Of a stretch of 64,000 bases of DNA, positions 15,600 through 25,639 are shown piece after piece. Origin of the DNA: CAIJXB01 sp964439595 (lineage in GTDB: Bacteria; Chlamydiota; Chlamydiia; Chlamydiales; Rhabdochlamydiaceae). The stretch covers positions 1-64,000 of the forward strand of contig CAYTOK010000005.1 in assembly GCA_964439595.1 (NCBI GenBank), given 5' to 3'. A program made the position numbers and the translations under genes. The notes below the pieces were generated by a model that worked only from the letters and a program-made list of their open reading frames with translations, did not search any database and was not told the DNA's origin. Each line of letters begins with the position of its first letter. Position 1 is the stretch's first letter.

Positions 15600-18425
15600 T
15601 TATAGAGGATGTGTAGTATGAATTATTTTATATTCTTTTTTTATCTGTTTTTTTGTGCTAATATATTTTTTATCTAAGTTGGTGGATCGGTATAGTAGGG
15701 ATAGTTGTGTTAAAAGCTGTATTTTTTCCCAAAAAAAAGCTTTGGCAAGCCATTTATTTTTATCTGAAACTGTAGAGTTAAAATAAAAATCTATTAGATA
15801 GCAAAAAGGGGGGGCATTTCTTTCAAAAAATCGAAAGAGTGTTTTTTTTGCAATAGGTAACCCTTCTTTTGCTCCAATAATGCAAGTTTGTAGCAAGTGA
15901 AAAGGGGAAGTCTCTTGCTGTTTGATGGAAATAGGAAGGGTTTCTAAACAAAAAGAAGCTTCTTCTATTCTATGAAAATAGAGAAGGAATTCTATTTTTT
16001 TTTCTTTAAAATAGGGGGAACTTTCTTCAAAGAGGGAAACCATTTCTAGCATAGCTAATTGCTCGTTCTTTTTGCAAAAAGAGAATTTATTTAGAAAAAA
16101 TAAAAGTGCCTGCATTTTATAAGGAGAATCTAAGGAGTTTTTTGTGGAGAAATGTTTTTTGGCAACTGTAATGAAGTCATTTTTGGCGTAGTCTAGGATT
16201 GGTTTTAAATGATATGGTTCAATAAGCTCAGGCAGAGAAAGGATTCGGTCTACGGCTTCTTTTTCATATCCTAAATAAAGAAGGCAATAAAGAGCGTTAA
16301 CCTTTTGTTTTTCGTTGGTAGTATTTGCTAAAATATCTAAAATAGTCAGGGGTTTAGCTAAATAAAAAGCCAATTGTAAGGGGAGTATTTCGAAGGAGGG
16401 TTCTTGGGATAAAAAGGGAAGTTCTTCACAATGCTTCTGCAAATATTCTAATAATTTTAGATGGTCTTTTTTAGTAAATGCTTCAGGAAGCTGTCTTAGT
16501 GTTAATAAAGCAAATTCGTACGCGGCTGTTTTGTCCTTGTAAGAAGCCTCATGAAGTCTAAAAAGGATCTGGTCTTTGACTAGGTGAGTAAGGGGGTGTT
16601 TATGAAATCTGCGAAGTGCAAGTTCTAAACATTTTAACTCTTCTTGTAATTCGTGGGTGGCTTTATAAACTAAGGATTTTCCTAAGTATTCTAAAGGTGA
16701 TCCGCTCCCTTCTCTAAATTGATCAAATTCTTTTAATGCTTCTTGATACAAGGCTTCTTTTACTTTTTTTTCTTTTTTAGATTGAGCTTCTTCTAAAAGT
16801 GTGATGCCTGCTCTAAAAAGAGCTTCTTTTCCCTCTGATCTACCTGCGAAGGAGTTAGCGATTTGTCGGTACTTGCTAAGAGCTTCTTTAAATTGATGGA
16901 CGGCAAGAAGAGCGTCAGGTACGGCTAAACAGTTAACTTGGATGTTTGGGCTGCTACTTGAGACTAAAATTGTGCCAACTTCCAGTTCATCATCTTTTAA
17001 GATAACGCCAAAATAAGGTCCGCTAAATGGGGTATAGCTTAAATAATCAAAGGCTAAAAGGTTGTCGATATAAAGCCTTATGTGGTGGTCTGTTTTTTCA
17101 ATGCGAATGAAGTGGGATAACTGTTTTTTTAGTGATAAACTGGGATTGGACATGAGCTCTACATTAGAGCGCAGTAGATAACACCCAGGGTTTTGCTCTG
17201 AACCTATCCATAAAAAAAAACCATCTTGGAGGATGTTTTTTTCATTTTCATTGGGGTGCATGTTTAATAAAAATCCAATTCCCCGTCCCTCTTCTTTAAT
17301 GTGCACATGCGTTTCTAGTTTAATCTTTTCAGGTAGAGGGTCTTTAGCTATCATAAGGCTTACCCATTCCATAAGATCAGATTTCTGCGTGAGAGCAATG
17401 TGTTTAGCTAGTAAGACGTTCTCTTGAAACTTCCAATCAGCTTTACGCTCTACTTGTAGGCTAGAATAAGGCACCCATTCTGCATGTCCTTCAATATATT
17501 TATTGAGATCTATGAGAATTTCTTCGACAGAAGCGTACCGTTTTTCCGGTTTTCTAGAGAGACATTTTTTGGCTATTTTAGCTAATTGTGGAGGAATGTC
17601 TCTATAGGGAGCTTTTTCAGAAGGGGGGATTAGCTTTTCTTGTTTGAGTTGTCTTCTATACTCTTTAATAGTCTTGCGATGAAACGGGGACCTTAAGGTG
17701 AGAAGTTGGTATAAAATTACTCCTAGTGCGTAAATATCTGAACTGAAAGAAGCCTTGCTTCCGAAAATTCTTTCAGGGGGTAGGTAAGATAGTGTGCCTG
17801 CTATTTTCCCCGGTTTAGTGAGGTCTGAAAATTCCCTTTCAAGCTCTTCTAAGCTTATCTCATCGGGTTCTTCATTGCTTGCTACAAAAGTAGCAAGTCC
17901 CCAGTCTAGGATAAGAACTTCTCCATAGGGTCCTATGATGATGTTTTCAGGTTTTAAATCTTTATGGATAATACCTTGGTCGTGGGAGTAAGCAATGGCC
18001 TGGCAGATGCTAAGAAAAATGCGCATTAAAGCAGGGATAGAAGATCCAATAGGATGAGTGGCCTCTCCATTTTTTTCTTGTTGCAAGGTTGTTTTGATGA
18101 TTTCTTTTAGCGTTTCTCCTTTAATAAGAGGCATGGTGTAGTAAACATCGTCTTCTGTTTGATGGATTTGGTAAATGGGGATGATACTTGGATGAGATAG
18201 TAGTGCGGCAATTTTTACCTCTTTTAAAAAGCGTTCTTTCAATCCCGGATGATTTATTTTATCGCTACGAATTTTTTTAAGAGCTACAGATCTTTTACAA
18301 AAAGGGTCTTGCGCTAAAAATACTTCCCCCATACCGCCGGAAGCGATTTTTCTTAAGATCTTATAAGGACCTATGTACTCCGGTAGAGGAGTGATTGGGC
18401 AAGAATCGTGATTTTTATTTTCCAT
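15600..18425 (-). CDS. pknD: PknD-type Ser/Thr protein kinase with long C-terminal region
   Basis: 941 aa, close to chlamydial PknD (about 930 aa). The kinase domain spans about residues 21-290: Gly loop ASGGMGEVF (28-36), Lys50 in VALKK, catalytic loop HKDLKPENI (about 152-160), and DWG in place of DFG. HKD replaces HRD, which is common in bacterial kinases. There is no transmembrane segment right after the kinase. The long C-terminal part has a lectin/jelly-roll-like region near 370-500, then a helical TPR-like region rich in Leu, Glu and Lys, presumably for partner binding. In Chlamydia PknD phosphorylates FHA-domain type III secretion protein CdsD. Confidence 0.92.
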   Translation of the reverse strand: MENKNHDSCPITPLPEYIGPYKILRKIASGGMGEVFLAQDPFCKRSVALKKIRSDKINHPGLKERFLKEVKIAALLSHPSIIPIYQIHQTEDDVYYTMPLIKGETLKEIIKTTLQQEKNGEATHPIGSSIPALMRIFLSICQAIAYSHDQGIIHKDLKPENIIIGPYGEVLILDWGLATFVASNEEPDEISLEELEREFSDLTKPGKIAGTLSYLPPERIFGSKASFSSDIYALGVILYQLLTLRSPFHRKTIKEYRRQLKQEKLIPPSEKAPYRDIPPQLAKIAKKCLSRKPEKRYASVEEILIDLNKYIEGHAEWVPYSSLQVERKADWKFQENVLLAKHIALTQKSDLMEWVSLMIAKDPLPEKIKLETHVHIKEEGRGIGFLLNMHPNENEKNILQDGFFLWIGSEQNPGCYLLRSNVELMSNPSLSLKKQLSHFIRIEKTDHHIRLYIDNLLAFDYLSYTPFSGPYFGVILKDDELEVGTILVSSSSPNIQVNCLAVPDALLAVHQFKEALSKYRQIANSFAGRSEGKEALFRAGITLLEEAQSKKEKKVKEALYQEALKEFDQFREGSGSPLEYLGKSLVYKATHELQEELKCLELALRRFHKHPLTHLVKDQILFRLHEASYKDKTAAYEFALLTLRQLPEAFTKKDHLKLLEYLQKHCEELPFLSQEPSFEILPLQLAFYLAKPLTILDILANTTNEKQKVNALYCLLYLGYEKEAVDRILSLPELIEPYHLKPILDYAKNDFITVAKKHFSTKNSLDSPYKMQALLFFLNKFSFCKKNEQLAMLEMVSLFEESSPYFKEKKIEFLLYFHRIEEASFCLETLPISIKQQETSPFHLLQTCIIGAKEGLPIAKKTLFRFFERNAPPFCYLIDFYFNSTVSDKNKWLAKAFFWEKIQLLTQLSLLYRSTNLDKKYISTKKQIKKEYKIIHTTHPL

Positions 18426-18520
18426 AAAGCTTTTTTACTCAATTACTTCTTTTTTTACAAGCGTCTTGTTAGAAAAGCATTGATTTTTATTTTATTAATA
18501 GTTTGATGTTATAAGGAAGT

Positions 18521-18643
18521 ATGCAAAACAAGATCCAGGAACTTACTCTTATCGAAAAGAAACACATTGCTATTTCGCATTGTTTAAATGAGGAAGGACG
18601 CCGTCTTTTGGTTGCTGCAGAGGAGTGCTTTTGTAAAGATTAG
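18521..18643 (+). pseudogene. N-terminal remnant of an ISAzo13-type transposase
   Basis: A 40-codon frame with a good Shine-Dalgarno (AAGGAAGT before ATG). It contains IEKKHIAISHCLNEEGRRLL followed by VAAEECF. This matches the start of ISAzo13-family transposases (short lead, aLsp.LnEk.RRLlaAaEA), where the rest of a large protein should follow. A TAG comes after CKD and no further transposase sequence is visible before 18778. It is a stump of a lost insertion sequence. The remainder of 18426-18777 holds nothing I recognise. Confidence 0.6.
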
Positions 18644-18777
18644 GTTTGTGTTTTGTTAAAAATTCTTCAATTTTTATGGATTTTTTTTAGTCGATAAAAT
18701 ATTCTTGCGAGCGAGAAGGACTTAGATTCTAAAAATTGCTCTTTAAGATAGGTTAATTTAACCCACAAGAGAGTTTT

Positions 18778-19791
18778 TCAGCTATTTGCTCCGTAAAAAG
18801 TAAGAGCATAGTGGTCTGATAATTCTTTGGGGTTAGTAAGAAATAGTTTACTGAACTTATATTTTTGACTAGAGAGAATGTAGTCATCTCTTGTGCAGGT
18901 AGCGTTTTCTTTTCCTACTTTTAGCTCATCTGTGCAGGTCTCTTTACTTCTTTGTTTTTTAGAGGCAACGTCAAGCTCTTCTAAATTTAAGCTTTGGTAT
19001 TCTTTAGATGGGTAGGTTTTGTTTTCTCCAATATTGAGATCTCCTGCTATAACAAAGTGAGAATATTCCTTTTGCGCCTTTACGTAGTTGCGGATTTGTG
19101 CAAATTGGCGAAAGCGTAGCTCTCCTTTTTCGTCTCCGGAAGATAGGTGGGTGCCAATATATAGTGTACTAGCTGTTTTTACGGCTAAAAATCCATGCGA
19201 CATAAAGGGTCTATCTTCCCTATCTTCTTTAAAAGGGATATACTCGTAATCAAGGACGGGAAGGGTAGTATAGCAAGCAAGGCCACTATCTAGTCCTACT
19301 GCACGTATTCCCATGCGATCTAGGATCGTAGGAAATTTATGAGTTAAGAGCTCTCTTAGCTTGTAAGGAGTATTGCCGTAGGCTTCTTGTACAAAGACAA
19401 TGGGCGTTTCTAATTGCAAGATATAGTTAGCGATTGCTGTAACCCGATTTTCCATAGAAGCTGTGTTATTTAATACTTTAGAAAATGGTATGCAGTTGAT
19501 ATTCCATGTGCTTACATGGACTTCACCTTCTTTATCTTCGGTTTGAGGAGAGCTCTCTGTTTTAAGGATATGGCAACCTTTAAAAGGAGTTGTCCAAACT
19601 GAGATTTTTAACAAAACAAGAGATGCGATGGCACAGGGAATAGAGGTTAAAAGCAAGAAGCTGTCCCAGACAAGGCGAGCTTTTGTTTCTGAATTTCGAA
19701 TATCTGCCTCGAATTGTTCTCCGGTAGATATAGCATATCCAAAACTCCATGCGCCTAGTTGATCTGCAATGGTGTTAATTGTTTTAATCAT
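18778..19791 (-). CDS. Membrane-anchored endonuclease/exonuclease/phosphatase-fold protein
   Basis: 337 aa from the ATG at 19791; a TTG at 19809 is an alternative. One hydrophobic segment near residues 45-65 (FLLLTSIPCAIASLVLLKI) probably anchors it. The EEP (DNase I-like) catalytic motifs are complete and in order: STWNINC, VQEAYG (metal Glu), GTHLSSG, VIAGDLNIG (Asp/Asn), CTRDDYIL, and the terminal LSDHYAL (Asp/His). Relatives include sphingomyelinases, inositol phosphatases and nucleases. An N-terminal anchor with a phosphodiesterase fold suggests action on host lipids or nucleotides; that is inference. The sequence itself does not choose the substrate. Confidence 0.75.
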   Translation of the reverse strand: MIKTINTIADQLGAWSFGYAISTGEQFEADIRNSETKARLVWDSFLLLTSIPCAIASLVLLKISVWTTPFKGCHILKTESSPQTEDKEGEVHVSTWNINCIPFSKVLNNTASMENRVTAIANYILQLETPIVFVQEAYGNTPYKLRELLTHKFPTILDRMGIRAVGLDSGLACYTTLPVLDYEYIPFKEDREDRPFMSHGFLAVKTASTLYIGTHLSSGDEKGELRFRQFAQIRNYVKAQKEYSHFVIAGDLNIGENKTYPSKEYQSLNLEELDVASKKQRSKETCTDELKVGKENATCTRDDYILSSQKYKFSKLFLTNPKELSDHYALTFYGANS

Positions 19792-19922
19792 AAACTCCCC
19801 ATAGTTCAAGGAGAAGATTCTAAAGATATTTTAGATTATTTGCAAGGTGTGGATTTTTATTTTTATATTTTTTGAAGTTGGTTATTATCGATTCTATTAA
19901 AGCTCCCCTTATAGCAGTTATG

Positions 19923-20507
19923 CTAAAATTGACTGAGAAATTCTGGGACGCTCATATTCTCCCCAGGTAAGTTTTGGTAAAAACAGCTGTGTTTATTTAC
20001 GCTTACCATATAGGCCCAATGAGATAGACCAATGGTATCATCGGGAGAGCTATTCATTTGCATGACAAAAACATATTGTCCATCTTTTTTGATAAATTTA
20101 CCAATTCCTGAGACTATTTGGCTGCTTTGCTCTCCATCTACTGGATAGAATGTGATATATACATCTCCCTGATCTGTTACAGACCCGAGCATGCTCATCT
20201 GGGATAGTTCTGATTGGTTAATGCTTTCGTAGGAATGCCCAAAGAAATAGCCTTGCCTAAAATTGTCAATGACCCAGACTGTTTGATCTGAAGCTGCAGT
20301 ATGAGATCCCTCATTATATTCAAATGCTAGTAGCGAATCTGGAGGAACAACCCAGATGGTATTTTCTATATATTTTTTATATTTATTGCTATTTTGCAAT
20401 GTCGGCGAGGCATGACAAGAGTTTTCTTTGCAGGAACTCTTCGCTGAAATTTCTTCGAACCCGAATAGTATAGCAATTGTAGCAATGGTTTTGAGTAGTG
20501 TTTGCAT
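19923..20507 (-). CDS. Secreted protein of unknown function
   Basis: 194 aa. A signal peptide (LLKTIATIAILFGFEEISA) is followed by a Cys-containing linker and a compact domain. That domain has patterns such as WVVPPDSLLAFEY, DQTVWVIDNFRQGYFFGHSY and GDVYITFYPVDG. I recall similar uncharacterised domains with DQTVW...GYFFG in gamma-proteobacteria. It is probably a beta-rich periplasmic or exported protein. No catalytic signature is seen. It lies 57 bases downstream of htrA on the same strand. Confidence 0.7.
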   Translation of the reverse strand: MQTLLKTIATIAILFGFEEISAKSSCKENSCHASPTLQNSNKYKKYIENTIWVVPPDSLLAFEYNEGSHTAASDQTVWVIDNFRQGYFFGHSYESINQSELSQMSMLGSVTDQGDVYITFYPVDGEQSSQIVSGIGKFIKKDGQYVFVMQMNSSPDDTIGLSHWAYMVSVNKHSCFYQNLPGENMSVPEFLSQF

Positions 20508-20563
20508 TTGTATCCCGTAAAAGTTAGTTCCTCCTAGAGAGAACTAGGAGGAATATAAAAAAA

Positions 20564-21991
20564 TTAAGAGAGTTTAATGGAATAGAACCTTGTCATAGAT
20601 CCATGTTTTACCAAGATAAGAGCTCTATTTTGGTTAGCGGGATCGCTGAGTGCTTCTCCGAATTCTGCAGGGGTTGTGACTTTTTTATGATTTACTGCAA
20701 GAATTAAGAATCCAGGTCTTAGACCTGCAATAGAAGCTGGAGATCCAGGTTTTACTTTTGTGATAACTACACCCTCTTCTCCCTTAGCATAGCCTAGTTG
20801 ATTGCGAAGCTCTGGGGATAAAGCTTCTATTTCAACGCCAAGTTTTTGTACAATGCCACCTGGTACGGCTAGGTGATCTGCCACTTTGCCAAGTGTAATC
20901 GACAGTGAAATAGGGGTTCCTTTACGATTTATTTTTAGCTGAACTGTGGAGCCTGGATTCATTAAGGATACGTCATTTCTAAAGCTTCCAATCGATTTAA
21001 TAGGGATGCCATTATATTCTAGGATGATGTCCCCTTGCTTGATCCCTGCTTTTTCCGCAGGAGAGTCTTTCAGTACTTCTGATACGAGAGCTCCTTCTGC
21101 TTTTTCTAAGTTAAAGGCCGCTGCTATATCTTTATCTACGGGTTGGAGCGAAACACCTAAGAATCCTCTTGTAACACTTCCTTTATCAATGATCTGTGTC
21201 ATAATGTTTCTTGCCATATTACTTGGCACTGCAAAACCAATACCCATAGAACCTCCAGACTTAGATACTATAGCTGTATTGATCCCTACCACTTCTCCAT
21301 TTAAGTTAAGGAGGGGGCCTCCTGAATTGCCCGGATTAATTGCAGCATCTGTTTGGATAAAATCTTCAAAGTCTGTAATTCGTAGATTTTGTCTTCCTTT
21401 AGCGCTGATCACACCTGTTGTAATGGTAGCTTGTAGCTCAAAAGGACTTCCAATAGCAGCAACGCTTTCTCCTATCTCTATTTTATCAGAGTCTGCAAGT
21501 TCTAGGAAGGGGAAATCTGTTCCGTCAATTTTAATAATGGCTACATCTGTATGTGGATCAGATCCTACAAGTGTGGCATCCATTTCTCTATCGTCAGGTA
21601 AAACCACGGTGATTTTATCAGCTCCTTTTACCACATGGGCATTAGTCATGATATAACCGTCAGAAGTGACAAAAAAACCGGATCCGAGGCCGATTTGTGG
21701 TGTTTTCTTTTGTTCTCTTTGGGGGAATCCGAAAAATTTTTGCAGGAAATCATCTCCAAACTGATCGAATGGTGAGGCTCCTCCATAAGGAGAGTCATTT
21801 TCTGGTGTAGATTCGTTGCGGATGAAAACTACACAAGGCATACATTTTTTAGCTACAGAGACAAAGGGAGAGCAGCTACAAGAGCAAGCTATCTCAGAGT
21901 CTTGCTGTAGCTTTTTTTGCTCAGAAAAACAATTGTTAGAAAATAGTGCAGTGAAAGCACATAAAGTAGTTAAGCATTTATAGTACGACAT
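20564..21991 (-). CDS. htrA: Periplasmic serine protease/chaperone HtrA
   Basis: 475 aa. DegP/HtrA family, a heat-shock protease in the periplasm, with roles in chlamydial replication and possibly secretion to the host. The start at 21991 is preferred because AAGGAG sits seven bases upstream; the frame is open from 22018. The signal peptide is SYYKCLTTLCAFTALFS. The trypsin-fold triad is His119 (TNAHV), Asp149 (HTDVAI) and Ser223 (GNSGGPL). Two PDZ domains follow (about 265-355 and 375-470), the first with GFLGVSLQ. It is followed on the same strand by a secreted protein and preceded by the M16 protease, an order recalled from Chlamydia (CT823-CT824). Confidence 0.96.
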   Translation of the reverse strand: MSYYKCLTTLCAFTALFSNNCFSEQKKLQQDSEIACSCSCSPFVSVAKKCMPCVVFIRNESTPENDSPYGGASPFDQFGDDFLQKFFGFPQREQKKTPQIGLGSGFFVTSDGYIMTNAHVVKGADKITVVLPDDREMDATLVGSDPHTDVAIIKIDGTDFPFLELADSDKIEIGESVAAIGSPFELQATITTGVISAKGRQNLRITDFEDFIQTDAAINPGNSGGPLLNLNGEVVGINTAIVSKSGGSMGIGFAVPSNMARNIMTQIIDKGSVTRGFLGVSLQPVDKDIAAAFNLEKAEGALVSEVLKDSPAEKAGIKQGDIILEYNGIPIKSIGSFRNDVSLMNPGSTVQLKINRKGTPISLSITLGKVADHLAVPGGIVQKLGVEIEALSPELRNQLGYAKGEEGVVITKVKPGSPASIAGLRPGFLILAVNHKKVTTPAEFGEALSDPANQNRALILVKHGSMTRFYSIKLS

Positions 21992-22056
21992 AAAGCAACT
22001 CCTTGGCTGATAAGTCATGATTTCGTATTCTACTTATCAAGGTAGTAAAGCTCAAG

Positions 22057-24990
22057 CTAGATTTGCAAGATAGGAAGAATTTTATTTTCTTTTTCTAAAA
22101 GTTCTTTTCCTGCAAAGCTAACAGCTACGGAAGCTTTATCTAAAAGCTCTGCTTCAATAGCTAGTTGGATTTGCTTAGCATCTAGATTGAGAATTTTATC
22201 TCTAAATTCTTGCCGCAAATTTTTATCTTTGCCATCTTGTAGCCAACTATAGGCTACGACAGCCCTGTCACTTGGAGGAACAGGAGAGTCCATTTGTTGG
22301 ATGATGCCTAGCTTAGCTTCTTCCAGATCTTGTGCACTGAATTTGCCTTTTGCAATAATTTTTAAAGAGTCGTTAAAGGTTTTAAAGGTGCTGTCGATAT
22401 GAGGATCTCTATGGGAGTGAAAATAGAAGCATCCAAGCATCGCATTATAACTTGCTCCCGAACCATAAGCTCCTCCGATTTCTCGTATCTTATTGTGTAA
22501 TACTTTATTGTCCAAAAGCTGTGTAGCTACGGTTAAAGCAGGGGCATGAGGATGTATATAGGAAGCTACTTTATAAGATTGGACGTTATAAGCTACCTGT
22601 GTGGGAACGACCCTTCCTTGAGAATGAACTTCATTAATAGGGAAATTAGGATTCCAAGGAATAAAAGGCTTGCCCGGCATAGATAGCTGTATGAACTCTT
22701 CCTGATCGATGCTTTCGTAAAAAGAGGCATCGCAAGATAGTAAAAGTTTGGGTTTATGAAAAGTGAATAGTTTGCTATGAACTATTTGTAGCTTTTCCAT
22801 AATTGTAGATATTTTACTTTCTAGATTATTGCCGATTTCTAAAATGAAGTGGTAATAAGGGAGTCCAGTGCTCATATATCCAAAATGTGTAGAAGGGGAA
22901 TACCCGCTCAAGGCAAGAGAAGTAGCGTAGCGTGTGGCATTTTTGGATATTCTATTTTGTAAGTGTGTATGAGTTTGTTTGATCCGCTCTTCAATTCGTT
23001 TTTTGTCTTTTAGGTCAGGGGTTACAAGTATTTCTTGCATAAGAGAAAGTAACTTGTCTGCTTTTCTTTCAAGAGATTTTCCTTTAATTGAGAGTGTCGG
23101 TTTAAGCGTTAAATGGTCCTTAGCTTGAGGATGCAAGGCACATCCAAGACCAACACCTCCTGTATGGGTTTGCATGTATTCGAGGTTTTCTTTGTAATTT
23201 CTATTTCCAGCGCCAAGTTCTGGCAAAAGAGAAAGGAGGAGCTGTAAGTAAGGGATTTCTTCATTTGTTATATTAGGAAGATCAAAGACTATATCTGCAT
23301 AGAAAAGGTGATTAGTAAAGCAGTCATGATGAAAGACCGTAGTATCTTGTATCTGCTTTTTTTTAAGAGGAAAATCTCTTGTAAGTATAGGAACATCAGA
23401 CAGTGTTACCTTAGGTAGGCAAGAAAGATCTTGTTCCTCTTCGCTGTCTTGTATTTTTTCTAGTTCGAGAGCTGTTTGTACTAAATCTTTTTTTTCTTTT
23501 TCTGATAGAGCTGCTTTTATGTTAGTTAAAAGATTTTTTTCTTTTTCTAGTTCTTTTTTGCTAAGTTGCGGGTCCGGGATCATCACAACTCTTGCTCTAT
23601 GTGTATTTTGTACAAGATATTTACGAAGTAGCCCCGGCAGGTAGTCTGGCTCTTTTACTTTAAGAGAAAGTTCTTCAAAAAGAGCGTGTAGTTGCAGTGT
23701 TTTTTTAGGATCACATCCATGCTGTTTGGCTAAAGCACAGCGAAAGAAGAGGGTTAATCCAAAAGGGGAGTGGTCTCCTCCTATTTCCATTTTAGCAAGC
23801 TCAAGTTGATGAATAGCCGCATCAATCCACTTCTCGGCGAAGGGTTTCTGGCTTAACTCTTCTAGTTCTTTTAAAAGGAATGCTTCTATAGCTTCTACAT
23901 CGCTCTCTTTGCATCCTTTGCATAAAATAACATAAGGCACTTCGCTCATTTCTGCATCCATAAAAGCGTCGGCTTGCGTGCAAAGACCTGAGTTAAGAAG
24001 AGCTAGTTTTAATGGGGAGGCGTCCGTGTCTGCTAAAATAGCATCTAAAACAGATAGAGCTAAGACATCTTCTTGCTCGATGACGGGACAGGTAAGCCAG
24101 CCAAAAGCGACCATCGTTTTTTGTGTATAGTCTTCTGCTTCACTAACCGTATAAGGAAAGGTTTTGCTGATAGGGGCGGTGAATCTTTTTTGTAGCGGCA
24201 GTAAAGGTAAAGAGGGAAGCTTTCCTGCATGAGATAGCGTTTTTTCTAGTAGAAAATCTAAATGTGGTTTTAAAGGCAGATTCCCGTAGAAGAAGAAAAG
24301 GCATCTGCTGGGTTGGTAATTTGTTTTATAGAAGTCTAGAAGCTCTTCGTAAGTCAAATTAGGAATCTCTTCGGGGGTTCCTCCCGAATTATATGCGTAG
24401 GGAAGATCCGGGCATAAGGCTTCTAACATGGCATGCCATAGTCTGCTTTCTCCGGTAGCTAAGGCTCCTTTCATTTCATTGTAGACAATTCCTTTAAAAG
24501 CAAGAGGGGAGTCTTTATTTTCTCCTTCTGTAAATTCTATGCGAAAACCTTCTTGAAGGAAACTTTCCTTTTGAAGCTTAGCTTGAAAAACAGCATCAAG
24601 GTAGACTTCAAGTAAGTTATAAAAGTCTTTTTCTATTTGAGAAGAAGCTGGATAACAAGTGAAGTCAGCTCCCGTAAAGGCATTCATAAAGGTGTTTAAA
24701 CTACGTCTTGTCATGGCGAAAAAAGGATCTTTTACTGGGAATTTTTCTGATCCACAAAGGACTGTATGCTCTAAAATGTGAGGAGCTCCATTAGAGCTTT
24801 TAGGTAAAGTGCGAAAAGAAAGGCAAAATAGGTTTTCGGGGTCTTGATTTTCTAAGTGAATAATGGAGGCCCCAGTTGGGATATGGATAATTTCACGAAA
24901 AAAACAGTCTAATTCTTCTATTTTAGCGCAGTTTTTAAGGGTAAAGTCTTTATAAGTCTCTCCCTTAGATTGTAAGAAAGTTTGATGCAT
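22057..24990 (-). CDS. M16-family zinc metalloprotease (PreP/insulinase type)
   Basis: 977 aa. This is the double-length presequence-protease-like form, which degrades short peptides in a closed chamber. The inverted zinc motif HxxEH is HILEH (71-75) in GAPHILEHTVLCGS. A downstream Glu is in YNEMKG as expected. The C-terminal half is a catalytically inactive copy. No signal peptide, so probably cytoplasmic. The length matches the chlamydial orthologue, about 970 aa, next to htrA. The gap to htrA is 65 bases, on the same strand. Confidence 0.93.
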   Translation of the reverse strand: MHQTFLQSKGETYKDFTLKNCAKIEELDCFFREIIHIPTGASIIHLENQDPENLFCLSFRTLPKSSNGAPHILEHTVLCGSEKFPVKDPFFAMTRRSLNTFMNAFTGADFTCYPASSQIEKDFYNLLEVYLDAVFQAKLQKESFLQEGFRIEFTEGENKDSPLAFKGIVYNEMKGALATGESRLWHAMLEALCPDLPYAYNSGGTPEEIPNLTYEELLDFYKTNYQPSRCLFFFYGNLPLKPHLDFLLEKTLSHAGKLPSLPLLPLQKRFTAPISKTFPYTVSEAEDYTQKTMVAFGWLTCPVIEQEDVLALSVLDAILADTDASPLKLALLNSGLCTQADAFMDAEMSEVPYVILCKGCKESDVEAIEAFLLKELEELSQKPFAEKWIDAAIHQLELAKMEIGGDHSPFGLTLFFRCALAKQHGCDPKKTLQLHALFEELSLKVKEPDYLPGLLRKYLVQNTHRARVVMIPDPQLSKKELEKEKNLLTNIKAALSEKEKKDLVQTALELEKIQDSEEEQDLSCLPKVTLSDVPILTRDFPLKKKQIQDTTVFHHDCFTNHLFYADIVFDLPNITNEEIPYLQLLLSLLPELGAGNRNYKENLEYMQTHTGGVGLGCALHPQAKDHLTLKPTLSIKGKSLERKADKLLSLMQEILVTPDLKDKKRIEERIKQTHTHLQNRISKNATRYATSLALSGYSPSTHFGYMSTGLPYYHFILEIGNNLESKISTIMEKLQIVHSKLFTFHKPKLLLSCDASFYESIDQEEFIQLSMPGKPFIPWNPNFPINEVHSQGRVVPTQVAYNVQSYKVASYIHPHAPALTVATQLLDNKVLHNKIREIGGAYGSGASYNAMLGCFYFHSHRDPHIDSTFKTFNDSLKIIAKGKFSAQDLEEAKLGIIQQMDSPVPPSDRAVVAYSWLQDGKDKNLRQEFRDKILNLDAKQIQLAIEAELLDKASVAVSFAGKELLEKENKILPILQI

Positions 24991-25120
24991 AGATGTGTCA
25001 CAGCAGATATTTTATGATATCCGCAAAGCTCCTTGCTTAAGTAAGTTAGCGCTAGTTTAGGCTATATGCTTCTTTTTGCCAAGAGAGCTTTTTGAGGAGA
25101 AAGTATATTTAGTTGTTTTG

Positions 25121-25615
25121 TTACGACACCCTCATGTCGTCGAGATAATCACCTCTTTTATAGGTTTGACCTCTAGAAGAGCTAATGGAAGAAGAGCAAG
25201 GAACGTAGCTGCAGGCTTTTCTTAGTCCCGATTTGAGTATAGAGCTGAGTTTTTTTCCCGTGGCCTTTTCTGTTAGATATTGGACAGCTTTAATCCCGCC
25301 AACAGCGATTCCGAGGCTAAAACTAAATAGGGGAGCTGCTGTGACCTTCAAAGCAACGGCAAGGCTCATCGTAAAAAGTTTGCTAGCGACTCCACTGCAA
25401 ATGCTAGCCACTTTATCGACTTGATTTTGTTTTTCCTCTTTAAGAGAAAGGTAGTTAGGTACTATGTCTAAGACACTTACGTTCACTGTTTTATCTGTTA
25501 AGTAAAGGAGGGCTCCACAGATTGCTCCAGGAACAGCTCCTACCGTTAAGAGTCCGATTGCGAGGCCTGGGACAACGTAGCTTCCTAAGTCGCTAATATG
25601 GTCTATTGCAGCCAT
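25121..25615 (-). CDS. Inc-like hydrophobic protein, first of a paralogous pair
   Basis: 164 aa. It has hydrophobic blocks at about 12-40 (YVVPGLAIGLLTVGAVPGAI, GALLYL) and 85-115 (LFTMSLAVALKVTAAPLFSFSL), with a basic, Cys/Ser-rich tail. It is similar in start and layout to the next gene upstream (25640-26086): both begin with a short helix, then a VP(G/A)..AIG..T(V/I)G..PG..GA block. The bilobed pattern suggests a type III secreted inclusion-membrane-type protein. ATG follows AGGAGAGAAATC. Function unknown. Confidence 0.6.
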   Translation of the reverse strand: MAAIDHISDLGSYVVPGLAIGLLTVGAVPGAICGALLYLTDKTVNVSVLDIVPNYLSLKEEKQNQVDKVASICSGVASKLFTMSLAVALKVTAAPLFSFSLGIAVGGIKAVQYLTEKATGKKLSSILKSGLRKACSYVPCSSSISSSRGQTYKRGDYLDDMRVS

Positions 25616-25639
25616 GATTTCTCTCCTTATAGTTGAGTT

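Noticed and set aside
20946..21656. A 236-codon plus-strand frame
   Set aside because: Antisense shadow of htrA; Pro/Ser-rich translation with no ribosome site.
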